Assembly: GCF_025854335.1 (NCBI RefSeq)
Contig: NZ_CP107716.1
Coordinates: 3,589,001-3,653,000, forward strand
Direction of reading: 5' to 3'
DNA: 64,000 nucleotides
DNA from: Pelagibacterium flavum
Lineage (GTDB): Bacteria; Pseudomonadota; Alphaproteobacteria; Rhizobiales; Devosiaceae
Under the pieces are notes generated by a model, which saw nothing but the letters and a program-made list of their open reading frames with translations, was not told the origin of the DNA and made no database searches. Numbering within the stretch: position 1 is the first letter of the stretch; each line of letters begins with the position of its first letter. Position numbers and translations under genes: made by a program. Shown piece by piece: positions 50,605-58,484 of the stretch.

Positions 50605-50655
50605 GGTTATGGCCACCCGCTGCGCTATGTGGAGGCTACGCGCGTGGCCATAACC
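50605..50655. repeat. 12-bp inverted repeat upstream of the IS110 transposase
   Basis: GGTTATGGCCAC (50605-50616) and GTGGCCATAACC (50644-50655) are exact complements with a 27-base loop. It lies in the 5' non-coding end, about 90 bases long, and could be a recognition structure or part of an element RNA. Confidence 0.6.
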
Positions 50656-51076
50656 TAGCTGCAGCGCTTATTCCTGACGTGCTACGGCCCCAGCTACATC
50701 GCCGGCGACCTGGCCGAATATATTGAGGCCCAAGCCATGAGCCATGTGCGCGGCGCTCCAATGCATCCCCAGACCCAGGGCAAGATCGAGCGTTGGCATC
50801 AGACGCTGAAGAACCGCATCCTGCTGGAAAACTACTTCCTGCCGGGCGATCTCGAGGCCCAGATCGAGGCGTTCGTCGAGCACTATAACCACCGGCGCTA
50901 TCACGAGAGCCTGCGCAATGTGACCCCCGCCGACGCCTACTTCGGCAGAGCCGCCGCCATCATCGAACAGCGAGAAAGGATCAAACGCAAGACAATCGAA
51001 CATCGGCGCTTGCAGCACCGCAAGCTCGCCGCTTAATATTAACCCCCAGATGAGGCCAATGCTCCGCTAATCTACA

Positions 51077-51467
51077 CCGCGAGTTGCGCCAAATGTTCTG
51101 ACGACGGACAATATGTAGTCCTTGGCGTTGCGTTCAGCTGCGCTGTTGCGTCGCGTCGCATGGCGTCGAGCAGATCGAGATAGTTCACGCCATTGCCGAC
51201 AAGGAACTTGTAATCGTCGGCTATGTCCTGGCCGCCCATGACCTGAGGAAATTCCGGCACCAGGAGGGTCACGGTGTCACCGAGGGCATCAAAACCCCCA
51301 AGCAGCCCGGCGGTATCGCGATCGCTGCCATGCACGGCAATCACCATGGGAGCGTCGGCCTCGCGCCCTGGCCGCAAGGCAAAGCGCCATTGGCCCGCGA
51401 ACGTCGTGGACAGCCAAGCACTCCCGTTTGTGGCTTTGATCTGTGCTGTGGGTGGCAACAGGGTCAT
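51077..51467 (-). pseudogene. Alpha/beta hydrolase, truncated by the IS3 end
   Basis: About 130 codons remain, from ATG 51467: WRFALRPGREADAPMVIAVHGSDRDTAGLLGGFDALGDTVTLLVPEFPQVMGG matches the first half of polyhydroxybutyrate-depolymerase-like hydrolases, with the HGSDR oxyanion region. The catalytic Ser, Asp and His would have been in the lost part. The missing 3' half does not appear on the other side of the IS, so a deletion accompanied or followed the insertion. Confidence 0.75.
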
Positions 51468-51519
51468 TGGATATCTTCTGGCTGCTGACCGGCCAGCCCT
51501 ACGGAGGCCGAGACCACCA

Positions 51520-51564
51520 TTGGCGCAATGTTTGGCGCTAAAATTGGCGCCAATTTTAGCCAAA
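51520..51564. promoter_or_regulatory. Operator-like palindrome with three phased TTGGCGC repeats
   Basis: TTGGCGC starts at 51520, 51532 and 51544 (12-bp steps). The last is the centre of a perfect 24-bp palindrome (51537-51560) whose core is AATTGGCGCCAATT. It lies in the 129-base gap between the nitrilase gene and the truncated hydrolase and was probably the operator of the latter. Confidence 0.6.
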
Positions 51565-51596
51565 GCACGTACCCTGTAAATCCCCTTCGGGTCATG

Positions 51597-52469
51597 TCAG
51601 GCCTCGGCCTCGTGCATCAAGTCGTCCACATGAGGCGTAACATACTGAATAGTTTCGATATTTCTGGTTTGCATCAAGACGGGCAGTTTCCTGCGGACGT
51701 CGTCGACCGTGTCGGTATAGATATCGGCCATGAGCACATCTGGATCATCCCCAGCCGCCGCGATCACCTCACCCATTGGCGAAATGATCCGGGACTGGCC
51801 GAAAGTTCGTACGCCATCCCTCGTCCCGCACTGTCCTGGCGCAATCACATAACACCCGGTTTCGATCGCCCGCGCCTTGAGCAGGGTTTCCCAATGCAGC
51901 GGGCCGGTTACCGGTGAAAACGATGCGGGGATCGTAAGGACCTGCGCTCCAGCCATCGCCAGCGCCCGGAAGAGGTAAGGAAAACGGATATCGTAGCAGA
52001 TGGACAGGCCGAACCCGATTCCCTCCGCCTCCACGACAATTCCGCCCCCCCTGCCCGGCGCGACAGCCAGGGATTCGGTGAAATCGTTCTTTCCGCCCAG
52101 CGCGACATCGAAGGTATGGAGCTTGTCGTAGCGCGCAACGATATCGCCGGAAGGCGCGATCACATGGCTGCGGTTCCACACCCGCGCGCCATCTTCGGTG
52201 CGCACGAGAAGCGAGCCGGTATGGAGCCAAACGCCACGCTCCCGAGCCAGGCTGCGGCAGAGCGCCAGTGTCTCGTCACCCTCCTCGGGCCGGCAGATGC
52301 GCGGATAATCCAGATTATTTGACAGAAGAATGTTGGCCGCCTCGGGCAGGCAGATAAGCTGCGCACCCCTGCCCGCCGCTTCGTGAACGGCATCGGCAAT
52401 GGCCAGGTTGTTTCGATCCACATCAGCGGTCGAACACATCTGAATAGCGGCAACTTTCATTGTGGCCAT
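51597..52469 (-). CDS. Carbon-nitrogen hydrolase (nitrilase family, Nit2/omega-amidase type)
   Basis: A 290-residue cytoplasmic amidohydrolase with the Glu-Lys-Cys triad: LICLPEAANIL (Glu near 43), YDKLHTFDV (Lys near 115) and LSICYDIRFPYLFRALA (Cys near 158). These motifs fit the branch of Nit1/Nit2 and omega-amidases rather than true nitrilases. It would hydrolyse a linear amide such as an omega-amidocarboxylate. It is last in a two-gene unit with the amidase upstream. Confidence 0.9.
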   Translation of the reverse strand: MATMKVAAIQMCSTADVDRNNLAIADAVHEAAGRGAQLICLPEAANILLSNNLDYPRICRPEEGDETLALCRSLARERGVWLHTGSLLVRTEDGARVWNRSHVIAPSGDIVARYDKLHTFDVALGGKNDFTESLAVAPGRGGGIVVEAEGIGFGLSICYDIRFPYLFRALAMAGAQVLTIPASFSPVTGPLHWETLLKARAIETGCYVIAPGQCGTRDGVRTFGQSRIISPMGEVIAAAGDDPDVLMADIYTDTVDDVRRKLPVLMQTRNIETIQYVTPHVDDLMHEAEA

Positions 52470-52478
52470 GAGCTTTCC

Positions 52479-53420
52479 TCAGTCGTTGCGCGCCAGAAAG
52501 TCCGAGACCACCGCCATGCAGAGGGCGTGCTCCTCGACATGGGGCATGTGGCTCGATTTGCCCAGGATGATCCATTCGGCACCCGGTATGTTGTTGGCAT
52601 AGGCCTCGACGGTGCGCGGTGTCGCCTCATCATAAAGACCGGAAAGAACCAGCGTGGGCACGGCCACGGCATGCAACCTGTCTTCGATGGTCCAGCCTTT
52701 GAGCGTGCCGATCACATGGAACTCGGTTGGGCCATTCATCGTGCGATAAACTGTGGTGTCCTCGTCCATGGCAGCAAAAGTGCGCTTTACCTCGTCCGGC
52801 CATTCTGCCATCCGGCACACATGGGCGCGGTAAAAAGTGTCAGCGGCTTCACGATAGGCCGGATCGTCGTAGGCCCCTATCTCTTCGTACTTCAAAAGCG
52901 TTTCGTGAACCCCGTCCGGCAGCGCCCGGCGCAGCCGGTTCGCCTCCTCGACCCAGAGTTTGAGCGAAGCCGGCGAATTTGCAATTACCACAGCGTTGAG
53001 CCCAGCCGGCCGCCGCACTGCGTGCTCGGCGGCCAGCATGCCGCCCCAGGATTGTCCCAGAAGGTTATAGCGCCCGGCGATGCCCAGATGCCGCGTCAGG
53101 TTTTCCAGTTCCGTCAGAAAGAGATCGACTGTCCAGAAGTCGGCGGGCGCGTCGGGCAGATGCGAAGAACGGCCGTTGCCGATCTGGTCATAGTGCACGA
53201 CGGCGCGACCGGATGCGGCGAGGGCTTGGTAGGCATCGACATAGTCATGCGTACACCCGGGGCCACCATGTGCGATCACGACCGGCGCAAGACCGGACGA
53301 GACGTCTCCCGTTATCCGATACCAGGTTTGGTGGTCCCCGAAGGCGCAAAAGCCCTCGTGAATATCCATCGCATTCGTCACTGTCGAAAGGTCTCCGGGC
53401 AACTTGTTCGAATTCAGCAT
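52479..53420 (-). CDS. Proline iminopeptidase / L-amino-acid amidase family hydrolase
   Basis: A 313-residue alpha/beta hydrolase. The oxyanion motif [14 protein letters not shown] is near residue 50, the nucleophile elbow [15 protein letters not shown] near 121, Asp in [10 protein letters not shown] near 262, and His in [13 protein letters not shown] near 292. The cap domain is of the S33 peptidase type. It probably releases amino acids from small amides or peptides. It lies nine bases upstream of the nitrilase gene, in one operon, and diverges from the aldolase gene. Confidence 0.9.
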   Translation of the reverse strand: MLNSNKLPGDLSTVTNAMDIHEGFCAFGDHQTWYRITGDVSSGLAPVVIAHGGPGCTHDYVDAYQALAASGRAVVHYDQIGNGRSSHLPDAPADFWTVDLFLTELENLTRHLGIAGRYNLLGQSWGGMLAAEHAVRRPAGLNAVVIANSPASLKLWVEEANRLRRALPDGVHETLLKYEEIGAYDDPAYREAADTFYRAHVCRMAEWPDEVKRTFAAMDEDTTVYRTMNGPTEFHVIGTLKGWTIEDRLHAVAVPTLVLSGLYDEATPRTVEAYANNIPGAEWIILGKSSHMPHVEEHALCMAVVSDFLARND

Positions 53421-53515
53421 GCCCCAAGATGGGCGGGCCCGTAAGCTGTAAGATGTTGCACGGTGCGTGGCCTAACGCTGCGACCTAGATTGCTTCCGGC
53501 AATAAAGGAACCAGT

Positions 53516-54283
53516 ATGACGGTCCGCCCTTCGAACCTGCGCGAAACGCTGCTCGGCGGCGCACAAACCCTCGGCGCTTTTCTTTTTCTCGGCTCTCCGG
53601 ACGTGGCAGAAGTGATGGCTGTGGCAGGCTTTCCAATATTGATCGTCGATCGCGAACACGTTGCAGCCGACAATGCGACCGCGTTGGCCGAACTGCGCGC
53701 AATCCGGAGCGTTAGCGACGCCTTCGCCATGGTCCGCACGCGCGATAACACTCCGGGCGCAATCAAGCCGATGCTCGATGCGGGGTTCGATGGCATCATG
53801 GTGGCCGACATACGCGCGGCGGAGGAAGCTCGCGCGATCGCCGAAGCGGCGCGGTACGCGCCGATGGGACGCAGAGGTGCCCATTTCACCGTATCCCGCG
53901 CCGCACGCTATGGGTTTGACGTGGCGCGGCATCCCGAAAATGCAAACCGAAATATTCTCGTTTGCGCCATGATCGAGTCGCGAGAAGGGCTCGAAAATAT
54001 CGACGCGATTGCCGCTGTCGAGGGTATCGACATGCTGTTTCTTGGCCCTCTCGATCTGACCGCGGACTACGGGACCTTTGGCGACCTCGCCTCGCCCGAA
54101 CTCAGCGATGCCCTTCGCAAGGCCGAGGCAAAGATCACACAATGCAGGAAACTCCTCGGCGGCGCCGCGTTGCCCGGTGACACCCCTGCCGAGCTTTTTG
54201 CGCGCGGCTACAGCTTGGTCACCGGCGCGAGCGACGTCGGCATTCTGCGCGAGGGCGCGCTCAAATACATTCAATGTAAATAG
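53516..54283 (+). CDS. HpcH/HpaI-family aldolase
   Basis: A 255-residue class II aldolase. The expected pattern TLGAFLFLGSPDVAEVMAVAGFPILIVDREH is at the N-terminus. The metal site follows in AMIESREGLENIDAIAAVEGIDMLFLGPLDLTADYG, with Glu and Asp ligands, and RRGAHFTVSRAARYG is the substrate loop. It would cleave a 2-keto-hydroxy acid to pyruvate plus an aldehyde. AAAGGAACC precedes ATG 53516. It overlaps the convergent LuxR gene by 13 bases. Confidence 0.9.
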   Translation: MTVRPSNLRETLLGGAQTLGAFLFLGSPDVAEVMAVAGFPILIVDREHVAADNATALAELRAIRSVSDAFAMVRTRDNTPGAIKPMLDAGFDGIMVADIRAAEEARAIAEAARYAPMGRRGAHFTVSRAARYGFDVARHPENANRNILVCAMIESREGLENIDAIAAVEGIDMLFLGPLDLTADYGTFGDLASPELSDALRKAEAKITQCRKLLGGAALPGDTPAELFARGYSLVTGASDVGILREGALKYIQCK

Positions 54284-54975
54284 CCATAACGAGCGGCCAG
54301 CGCTACGCTGTGCGGACGGTTGCGCGCACCGAGCTTTCGCGCCGCCGACTGCAAATGCTTGACGACCATCGATTCCGAGCGGCCGAGTTCGAACGCGATC
54401 TGCTTGGCTGAAAGCCCCTGCCCCGTCATCTGGACGCATTCGCGCTCGCGGGGAGACAGCCGGGGCACTGCCGGCTCGAGCATCGGGGCAATCCGATCCT
54501 GCAGCTCATGGGCCACGTAGGCGAACTGGGCGAGTATGGAGCGCGAGGGCACTTTCCCACCCAGGAAACCGGTCGCCGTTGCGAACCCGCCTCCCGGCAG
54601 ATGAATCGGAACGGTTATGCCGCGCGCAAGACCCCACGCCATAAGCTTTTCCGAAACCAGAGCACCCCCGTCGGCGATAAGCTCGGGTGTGATCATAGAG
54701 GCTTCGCCGGGATGGTAGGTCCAGTAGAATGGGCGGGTGATCCGGCTCGCGCAGCGTTGCACCGGGTCGAGCCGATAGAGCCCGTGTTCGCACCAGTCGA
54801 TCAGCATTTCGTCTGGAATTCCGCGCGCCTCAATGTGCGTGGGTAGGCAAAACACGCTTTCGTCCGCGCTGAACGGCACCGGGGAAAAATCGTAGAAGAG
54901 CGCCTCGATCCCCCCTCCCCTCAAATCGACGTAAATTTCGTCCACGACCCCCGCGATGGCGTCATGCTGTTTCAT
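54271..54975 (-). CDS. LuxR-family regulator with autoinducer-binding-like domain (LuxR solo)
   Basis: A 234-residue regulator. The N-terminal domain has the Trp/Tyr/Asp pattern of acyl-homoserine-lactone receptors (LIDWCEHGLYRLDPVQRCASRITRPFYWTYHPG and AWGLARGITVPIHLPGGGFATATG). The C-terminal helix-turn-helix is LSPRERECVQMTGQGLSAKQIAFELGRSESMVVKHLQSAARKLGARNR. GGAGG precedes ATG 54975. No luxI-type synthase is in the window. It is co-transcribed with the RraA-like gene 26 bases upstream. Confidence 0.92.
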   Translation of the reverse strand: MKQHDAIAGVVDEIYVDLRGGGIEALFYDFSPVPFSADESVFCLPTHIEARGIPDEMLIDWCEHGLYRLDPVQRCASRITRPFYWTYHPGEASMITPELIADGGALVSEKLMAWGLARGITVPIHLPGGGFATATGFLGGKVPSRSILAQFAYVAHELQDRIAPMLEPAVPRLSPRERECVQMTGQGLSAKQIAFELGRSESMVVKHLQSAARKLGARNRPHSVALAARYGYLH

Positions 54976-55001
54976 GTTGCCCTCCTTTTCCAGTAACGCA
55001 C

Positions 55002-55667
55002 TCAACAGAGCTTGGCCGCGACGATCGCGGTGGCGCCAGAAAGCGCACCGATCCGTTCGCCTGCCTCCACCCCGGCAATCGTCCGGTCGGTGACTTCCTT
55101 GAGCGCTTCGGCTCGTGCGAGAACAGCCCCAAGTTCACCGCGCGGGATCACCACAACCCCATGCTCGTCGGCCAACACCGCATCGCCGGCGATGACCGGC
55201 ACACCGCCGCAACTCACAGGAACGTTCATCGCCCCGCCAATGCCCTGAATTCGTGTGGTAAGCGCCGAGGAGCCGCGCGACCAGACGGGCATACCGATCT
55301 CGACCAGTTCGCGCGTATCGGTGTGGCGTCCGTGGATCACCACGCCAGCCGCCTTGCTGTTAGCCAGCGCAAGCGCCACACCCCCACCGAGGCAGGCATG
55401 GGTGTCGTCGCCGCGCCGATCGATGATCAGAACGTCGCCTGACCGCAACAGCCCGGCCGCATGGTGCAACATCGTGGAGTCCTGGGCCGGAAGCGAGAGC
55501 GTCACCGCTGTTCCGCAAGCGCGCAATTCAGCTAACACTGGCCCGATTCCGGGCGACAATATCCCCCGCTGCAGGAAGTGTCCCAAAAGCACGGTCTCGA
55601 GCTGGGCGAGCCGTGCCAAGTGTTTGGCAGCCACAGGTTCGGGCATGACATTGATCTGGAAGTCCAT
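55002..55667 (-). CDS. RraA-like protein / 4-hydroxy-4-methyl-2-oxoglutarate aldolase family
   Basis: A 221-residue protein of the RraA/dimethylmenaquinone-methyltransferase-like fold: DVLIIDRRGDDTHACLGGGVALALANSKAAGVVIHGRHTDT, then MPVWSRGSSALTTRIQGIGGAMNVPVSCGGVPVIAGDAVLADEHGVVVIP. The GG-x(n)-A-x-G-V-x-G-R-D signature is slightly altered here to VVIHGRHTD. Enzymatic members split 4-carboxy-2-hydroxy-2-oxo acids to pyruvate, in line with the aldolase gene nearby. ATG 55667 follows GGGAGAG. Confidence 0.85.
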   Translation of the reverse strand: MDFQINVMPEPVAAKHLARLAQLETVLLGHFLQRGILSPGIGPVLAELRACGTAVTLSLPAQDSTMLHHAAGLLRSGDVLIIDRRGDDTHACLGGGVALALANSKAAGVVIHGRHTDTRELVEIGMPVWSRGSSALTTRIQGIGGAMNVPVSCGGVPVIAGDAVLADEHGVVVIPRGELGAVLARAEALKEVTDRTIAGVEAGERIGALSGATAIVAAKLC

Positions 55668-55738
55668 GATCTCTCCCATTTTTCCGAAAGAATTAATCGC
55701 CAGCTCTGGCCCTCTGTCCACTTGATCGTTTTAATAAG

Positions 55739-55759
55739 CTTATAAAGAACCTTTATAAG
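55739..55759. promoter_or_regulatory. 21-bp perfect palindrome in the RraA-LysR divergent gap
   Basis: CTTATAAAG and CTTTATAAG flank AAC (55739-55759). It contains T-N11-A, the LysR-box form, and lies between the divergent starts at 55667 and 55846. It is probably the recognition site of the adjacent LysR protein, which would control the RraA-LuxR operon and itself. Confidence 0.75.
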
Positions 55760-55845
55760 ACTCCATCCGGCTTGACGTTCGGACCTTGTACTACCGCCTA
55801 CAAAGCCTACACATAGATACCCGAGAATCTTCCGAAAGAGGGCAA

Positions 55846-56730
55846 ATGAACGTCAAGGGCATTGAGACCTTTTATTGGGTAACGCAGCTACGGAGCTTCC
55901 AGCGCGCCGCAACACAGCTCAACATTTCGCAGCCCGCCGTAAGCAGTCGCATCCGCGCGCTCGAAGAGGAACTCCGTGTGCGCCTGTTTGTCCGCGACAA
56001 GGGCGTCGCGCTCACCGAGCAGGGGACAGAATTTTTCGATTATGCCCAGCGGGTTCTTCAGCTGACACGAGATCTGTCGTTCAGCGCGATGGCCGATGCC
56101 GAGCCCGATCGTCTGCGTGTCGGAGCATGCGGTCCGGTTGCCATGTCCTGGCTCACGGAACTGTGCAACAACCTGCAGGATCATTACCCTGGTCTACGGC
56201 TGGAAATTGACATCGAGAAATCGGCCAACCTTCTCCAGCGGCTGCTCTCGGGCCAACTCAATATCGCCTTTGTCGCCGACAGCTCCCATGAACCACGGCT
56301 CCGCATCGAAAAGATTGCTGAGCTTCCCATGCAATGGATTTGTCATCCCGATGTCGTAGGCGGACGCAGGCAGATTGGCGCGCAAGAGCTCGATACCCTG
56401 CCGGTTATCGGATATGGCTGGGATTCACCGTTGCACGAAGTCACCCATGCGCCGGTTTTCGGCCCCGGGCGTCGCAATCGGTTCACGACGAGCGACAGCC
56501 TGTACATGATGGTGCGGATGGCGATCGAGGGCATGGGGTTGATTTGCATCCCCCGCTCGGCGGTCGCACCTGAACTCGCTGCGGGCATGCTTGTGGCCAT
56601 CGACGTGGACGAGCCCCAGGCCACCTTGCCTCTTTTTGTCGCGACGACCCGCGAACGCATGCCAGGAGTCCTACAAGCCGCCCGGGATCTTGCAAAGCAA
56701 TTGGCGGCCCGCGACGAAACGGCCGCCTGA
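55846..56730 (+). CDS. LysR-family transcriptional regulator
   Basis: A 294-residue regulator. The N-terminal winged helix MNVKGIETFYWVTQLRSFQRAATQLNISQPAVSSRIRALEEELRVRLFVRD is classic. The effector domain (from about residue 85) runs through LRVGACGPVAMSWLTEL and TTSDSLYMMVRMAIEGMGLICIPRS. ATG 55846 has AGAGGG upstream; a frame from 55786 would run into the operator region. It diverges from the RraA-like gene. Confidence 0.93.
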   Translation: MNVKGIETFYWVTQLRSFQRAATQLNISQPAVSSRIRALEEELRVRLFVRDKGVALTEQGTEFFDYAQRVLQLTRDLSFSAMADAEPDRLRVGACGPVAMSWLTELCNNLQDHYPGLRLEIDIEKSANLLQRLLSGQLNIAFVADSSHEPRLRIEKIAELPMQWICHPDVVGGRRQIGAQELDTLPVIGYGWDSPLHEVTHAPVFGPGRRNRFTTSDSLYMMVRMAIEGMGLICIPRSAVAPELAAGMLVAIDVDEPQATLPLFVATTRERMPGVLQAARDLAKQLAARDETAA

Positions 56731-57223
56731 GAGTCGGCGGGGCCGGGCGATCTCAGAGGCAAAAGCGGGCCCAAGCGGTAGGCGATCGCGCCCGTTTCCT
56801 GGTAACCCTATCCACATCGGTGTTTGTGGACCACCATGACGCGTTCGAACATGACGTTGGTGGCGGATTGGGGGCCGTTTTCGATCTGTCCGGTTTCAGC
56901 CAACCAATAAGGATAAATGCCATCCGCAACATGACTCCAGTCTCCCGATCAGCCCGAATTTGCAGATTTGAGGGGCACCGATTTGACGTCGTTCTTTTTT
57001 GCCAAGGACAGCCAATGCTGCGATGTCCAAATTCACCTTCCTCCATGCGCCAGGCCGAGTCTTTGACGACCATGTCTTCAGCTGCGCGCTTGACCTGAAG
57101 TGGCAGAGCGGGGTTGTTTAGGCACGTGACCTCACCACACCGAGTCGGGACAACCAACTCCCTCGCACGAGGTAGAAGGTGCGATAGCAACGGTTGGCTC
57201 ACGGGTCCGATTGGGAGAGACTG
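56731..57223. other. Gene-free stretch with possible relic
   Basis: No supported gene. A long minus-strand frame (57202-56753) has an unusual composition and no recognisable domain; fragments such as MFERVMVVHKHRCG in another minus frame (about 56815-56855) may be the remains of a decayed gene. The last 30 bases hold the leader of the LacI-type gene. Confidence 0.45.
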
Positions 57224-58348
57224 TTGAGCAAAAAGAAGACAGGCGTAACCATCACCGATGTTGCACGTCTCGCTGGAGTCAGCACAGCTACAGCTGGGCG
57301 AGTGCTCGGTGACTATGGATACTCAAGCCGAGAAAAGCGCGAGAAGGTACTCTCGGCCGCCCAGGCGCTCGGCTATCGCCCGAACCTTCTCGCCCGCAGC
57401 CTGATCACGGGGCGAACCAAAACCATCGGGGTCGTTGCCGGCGACATCCAAAGCCCTTTTTACGCCAGCATTCTGCGAGGGATCTCCAATGTAGCGGAAC
57501 GCAATGATTTCGGGTTGATCATCACAAATAGTGACGAAAATATCGAACACGAAATCCGCTCAGTCCGCCTGCTTCTGGAAAAGCAGGTCGATGGGATGAT
57601 CGTGTCTCCATGCGATCCGGAAGGTGGAGAGCACCTGGTTTCCGTCGTCGCGGCGGGCATCCCAATCGTCCAGATCGACCGTCAGGTGCACAGCCTTGGC
57701 GCCGATTTCGTGGGAGTGGACAACAAGCAGGGCGCTCACGATGCGGTAGCAAGGCTCCTGGCGCAGGGCCATCGCCGAATTGGGATGATCGGCGAACTTG
57801 GGTACGGTGACTGGAGCATCGAGGAGTTCTTTGCTCTTGCCAGCGCACCTTCTTATGCTTCGGACTCCCTCTACCCCAGTTGGCAGCGGCTGCATGGGTA
57901 TGTTGAAGCGCATCGAGAAGCTGGGGTACCGCTCGATCCAATGCTCATTGGGCGATCCCGCAGTTATTCTGCTCAAGGGGCGCAGCATCAGGCCCAAATG
58001 CTGCTTTCAAACAAGAGTAGACCGACCGCTTTGTTTACCGCCGATGGACTGATGACTGAGGGGACAATGGCGGCGGTGGCCGAGAGCGATCTGGCGCTGC
58101 CCGATGATCTTTCCGTCATATGTTTTGACGATCTCGATTGGATGGGGTTCGTGAGACCCCGGCTCGATGCCGTGGCGCAACCGCGAGGTGCAATGGGCGA
58201 GGCCGCTGCCCAACTCCTGCTCGACCGGATCGCGGGAAATGACGAACCTGAAAAACGCATCGTCATGCGCACGCGTCAGATAGTCCGCGGATCGGTAGCA
58301 CCACCGCGCGCGCTTCCCGGTCAGGCTGTTTCGGTGACCGGGCAATAA
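57224..58348 (+). CDS. LacI-family transcriptional regulator
   Basis: A 374-residue repressor. The N-terminal helix-turn-helix VTITDVARLAGVSTATAGRVLGDYGYSSREKREKVLSAAQALGYRPNLLARSL includes the hinge. The periplasmic-binding-like domain follows (IGVVAGDIQSPFYASILRGI, DGMIVSPCDPEGGEHLV, VGVDNKQGAHDAVARLLAQGHRRIGMIGE, ICFDDLDWMGFVRPRLDAVAQP). TTG 57224 is chosen, as GGGAGAG lies seven bases upstream. The Gly-Arg-Val helix residues (TAGRVL) differ from the common S-R-V-L. It probably regulates the oxidase gene downstream. Confidence 0.92.
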   Translation: MSKKKTGVTITDVARLAGVSTATAGRVLGDYGYSSREKREKVLSAAQALGYRPNLLARSLITGRTKTIGVVAGDIQSPFYASILRGISNVAERNDFGLIITNSDENIEHEIRSVRLLLEKQVDGMIVSPCDPEGGEHLVSVVAAGIPIVQIDRQVHSLGADFVGVDNKQGAHDAVARLLAQGHRRIGMIGELGYGDWSIEEFFALASAPSYASDSLYPSWQRLHGYVEAHREAGVPLDPMLIGRSRSYSAQGAQHQAQMLLSNKSRPTALFTADGLMTEGTMAAVAESDLALPDDLSVICFDDLDWMGFVRPRLDAVAQPRGAMGEAAAQLLLDRIAGNDEPEKRIVMRTRQIVRGSVAPPRALPGQAVSVTGQ

Positions 58349-58484
58349 CGAGGCTGTACACCACCTCCGATCACAGTGCCCAGGCCCGCTCTGCAACCGA
58401 GGTGAATGAAGTCAAAACCAATGGTTTGTTGCGCGCCATCGCATGCTCGCTAAAGCTGACGGTTCAACCAGGATGATCTGAACC

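Larger units (their letters stand above)
49053..50678. mobile_element. IS110-family insertion sequence inside the IS3 orfB
   Basis: The inserted segment (about 1.63 kb) is bounded by the broken orfB halves. It starts TCCTATGTCGGGAATTTT and ends TTATTCCTGA, with no long terminal inverted repeats, as usual in this family. It encodes one DEDD transposase. The non-coding end 3' of the transposase (49053-49261, about 210 bases) is the longer one and would be the place for a guide (bridge) RNA. Confidence 0.88.
48422..51036 (+). pseudogene. IS3-family transposase OrfB, split by IS110 insertion
   Basis: The left part (48422-49052) has an N-terminal helix-turn-helix and the first DDE Asp in EMWQTDFTYFKI; it breaks just after LLSDN, at the second Asp. 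The right part resumes at 50680 with CYGPSYIAGDLAEYI and carries the Glu in GKIERWHQTLKNRI, ending at 51036. Joining them would restore a normal rve-type transposase. As it stands the gene is dead. Confidence 0.9.
47990..51076 (+). mobile_element. IS3-family insertion sequence, interrupted by an IS110-family element
   Basis: The ends TGTGATTTAAGGAGG (47990) and, on the other strand, TGTAGATTAGCGGAG (from 51076) are imperfect inverted repeats running up to CTCATC, with the 5'-TG of IS3 elements. Inside are orfA and orfB, the latter split at 49052/50679. I see no matching target-site duplication, which suggests a rearrangement after insertion. Confidence 0.75.

Noticed and set aside
56753..57202. 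149-codon minus-strand frame between LysR and LacI genes
   Set aside because: No domain, odd composition, and overlap with the leader of the LacI gene; at most a decayed relic.
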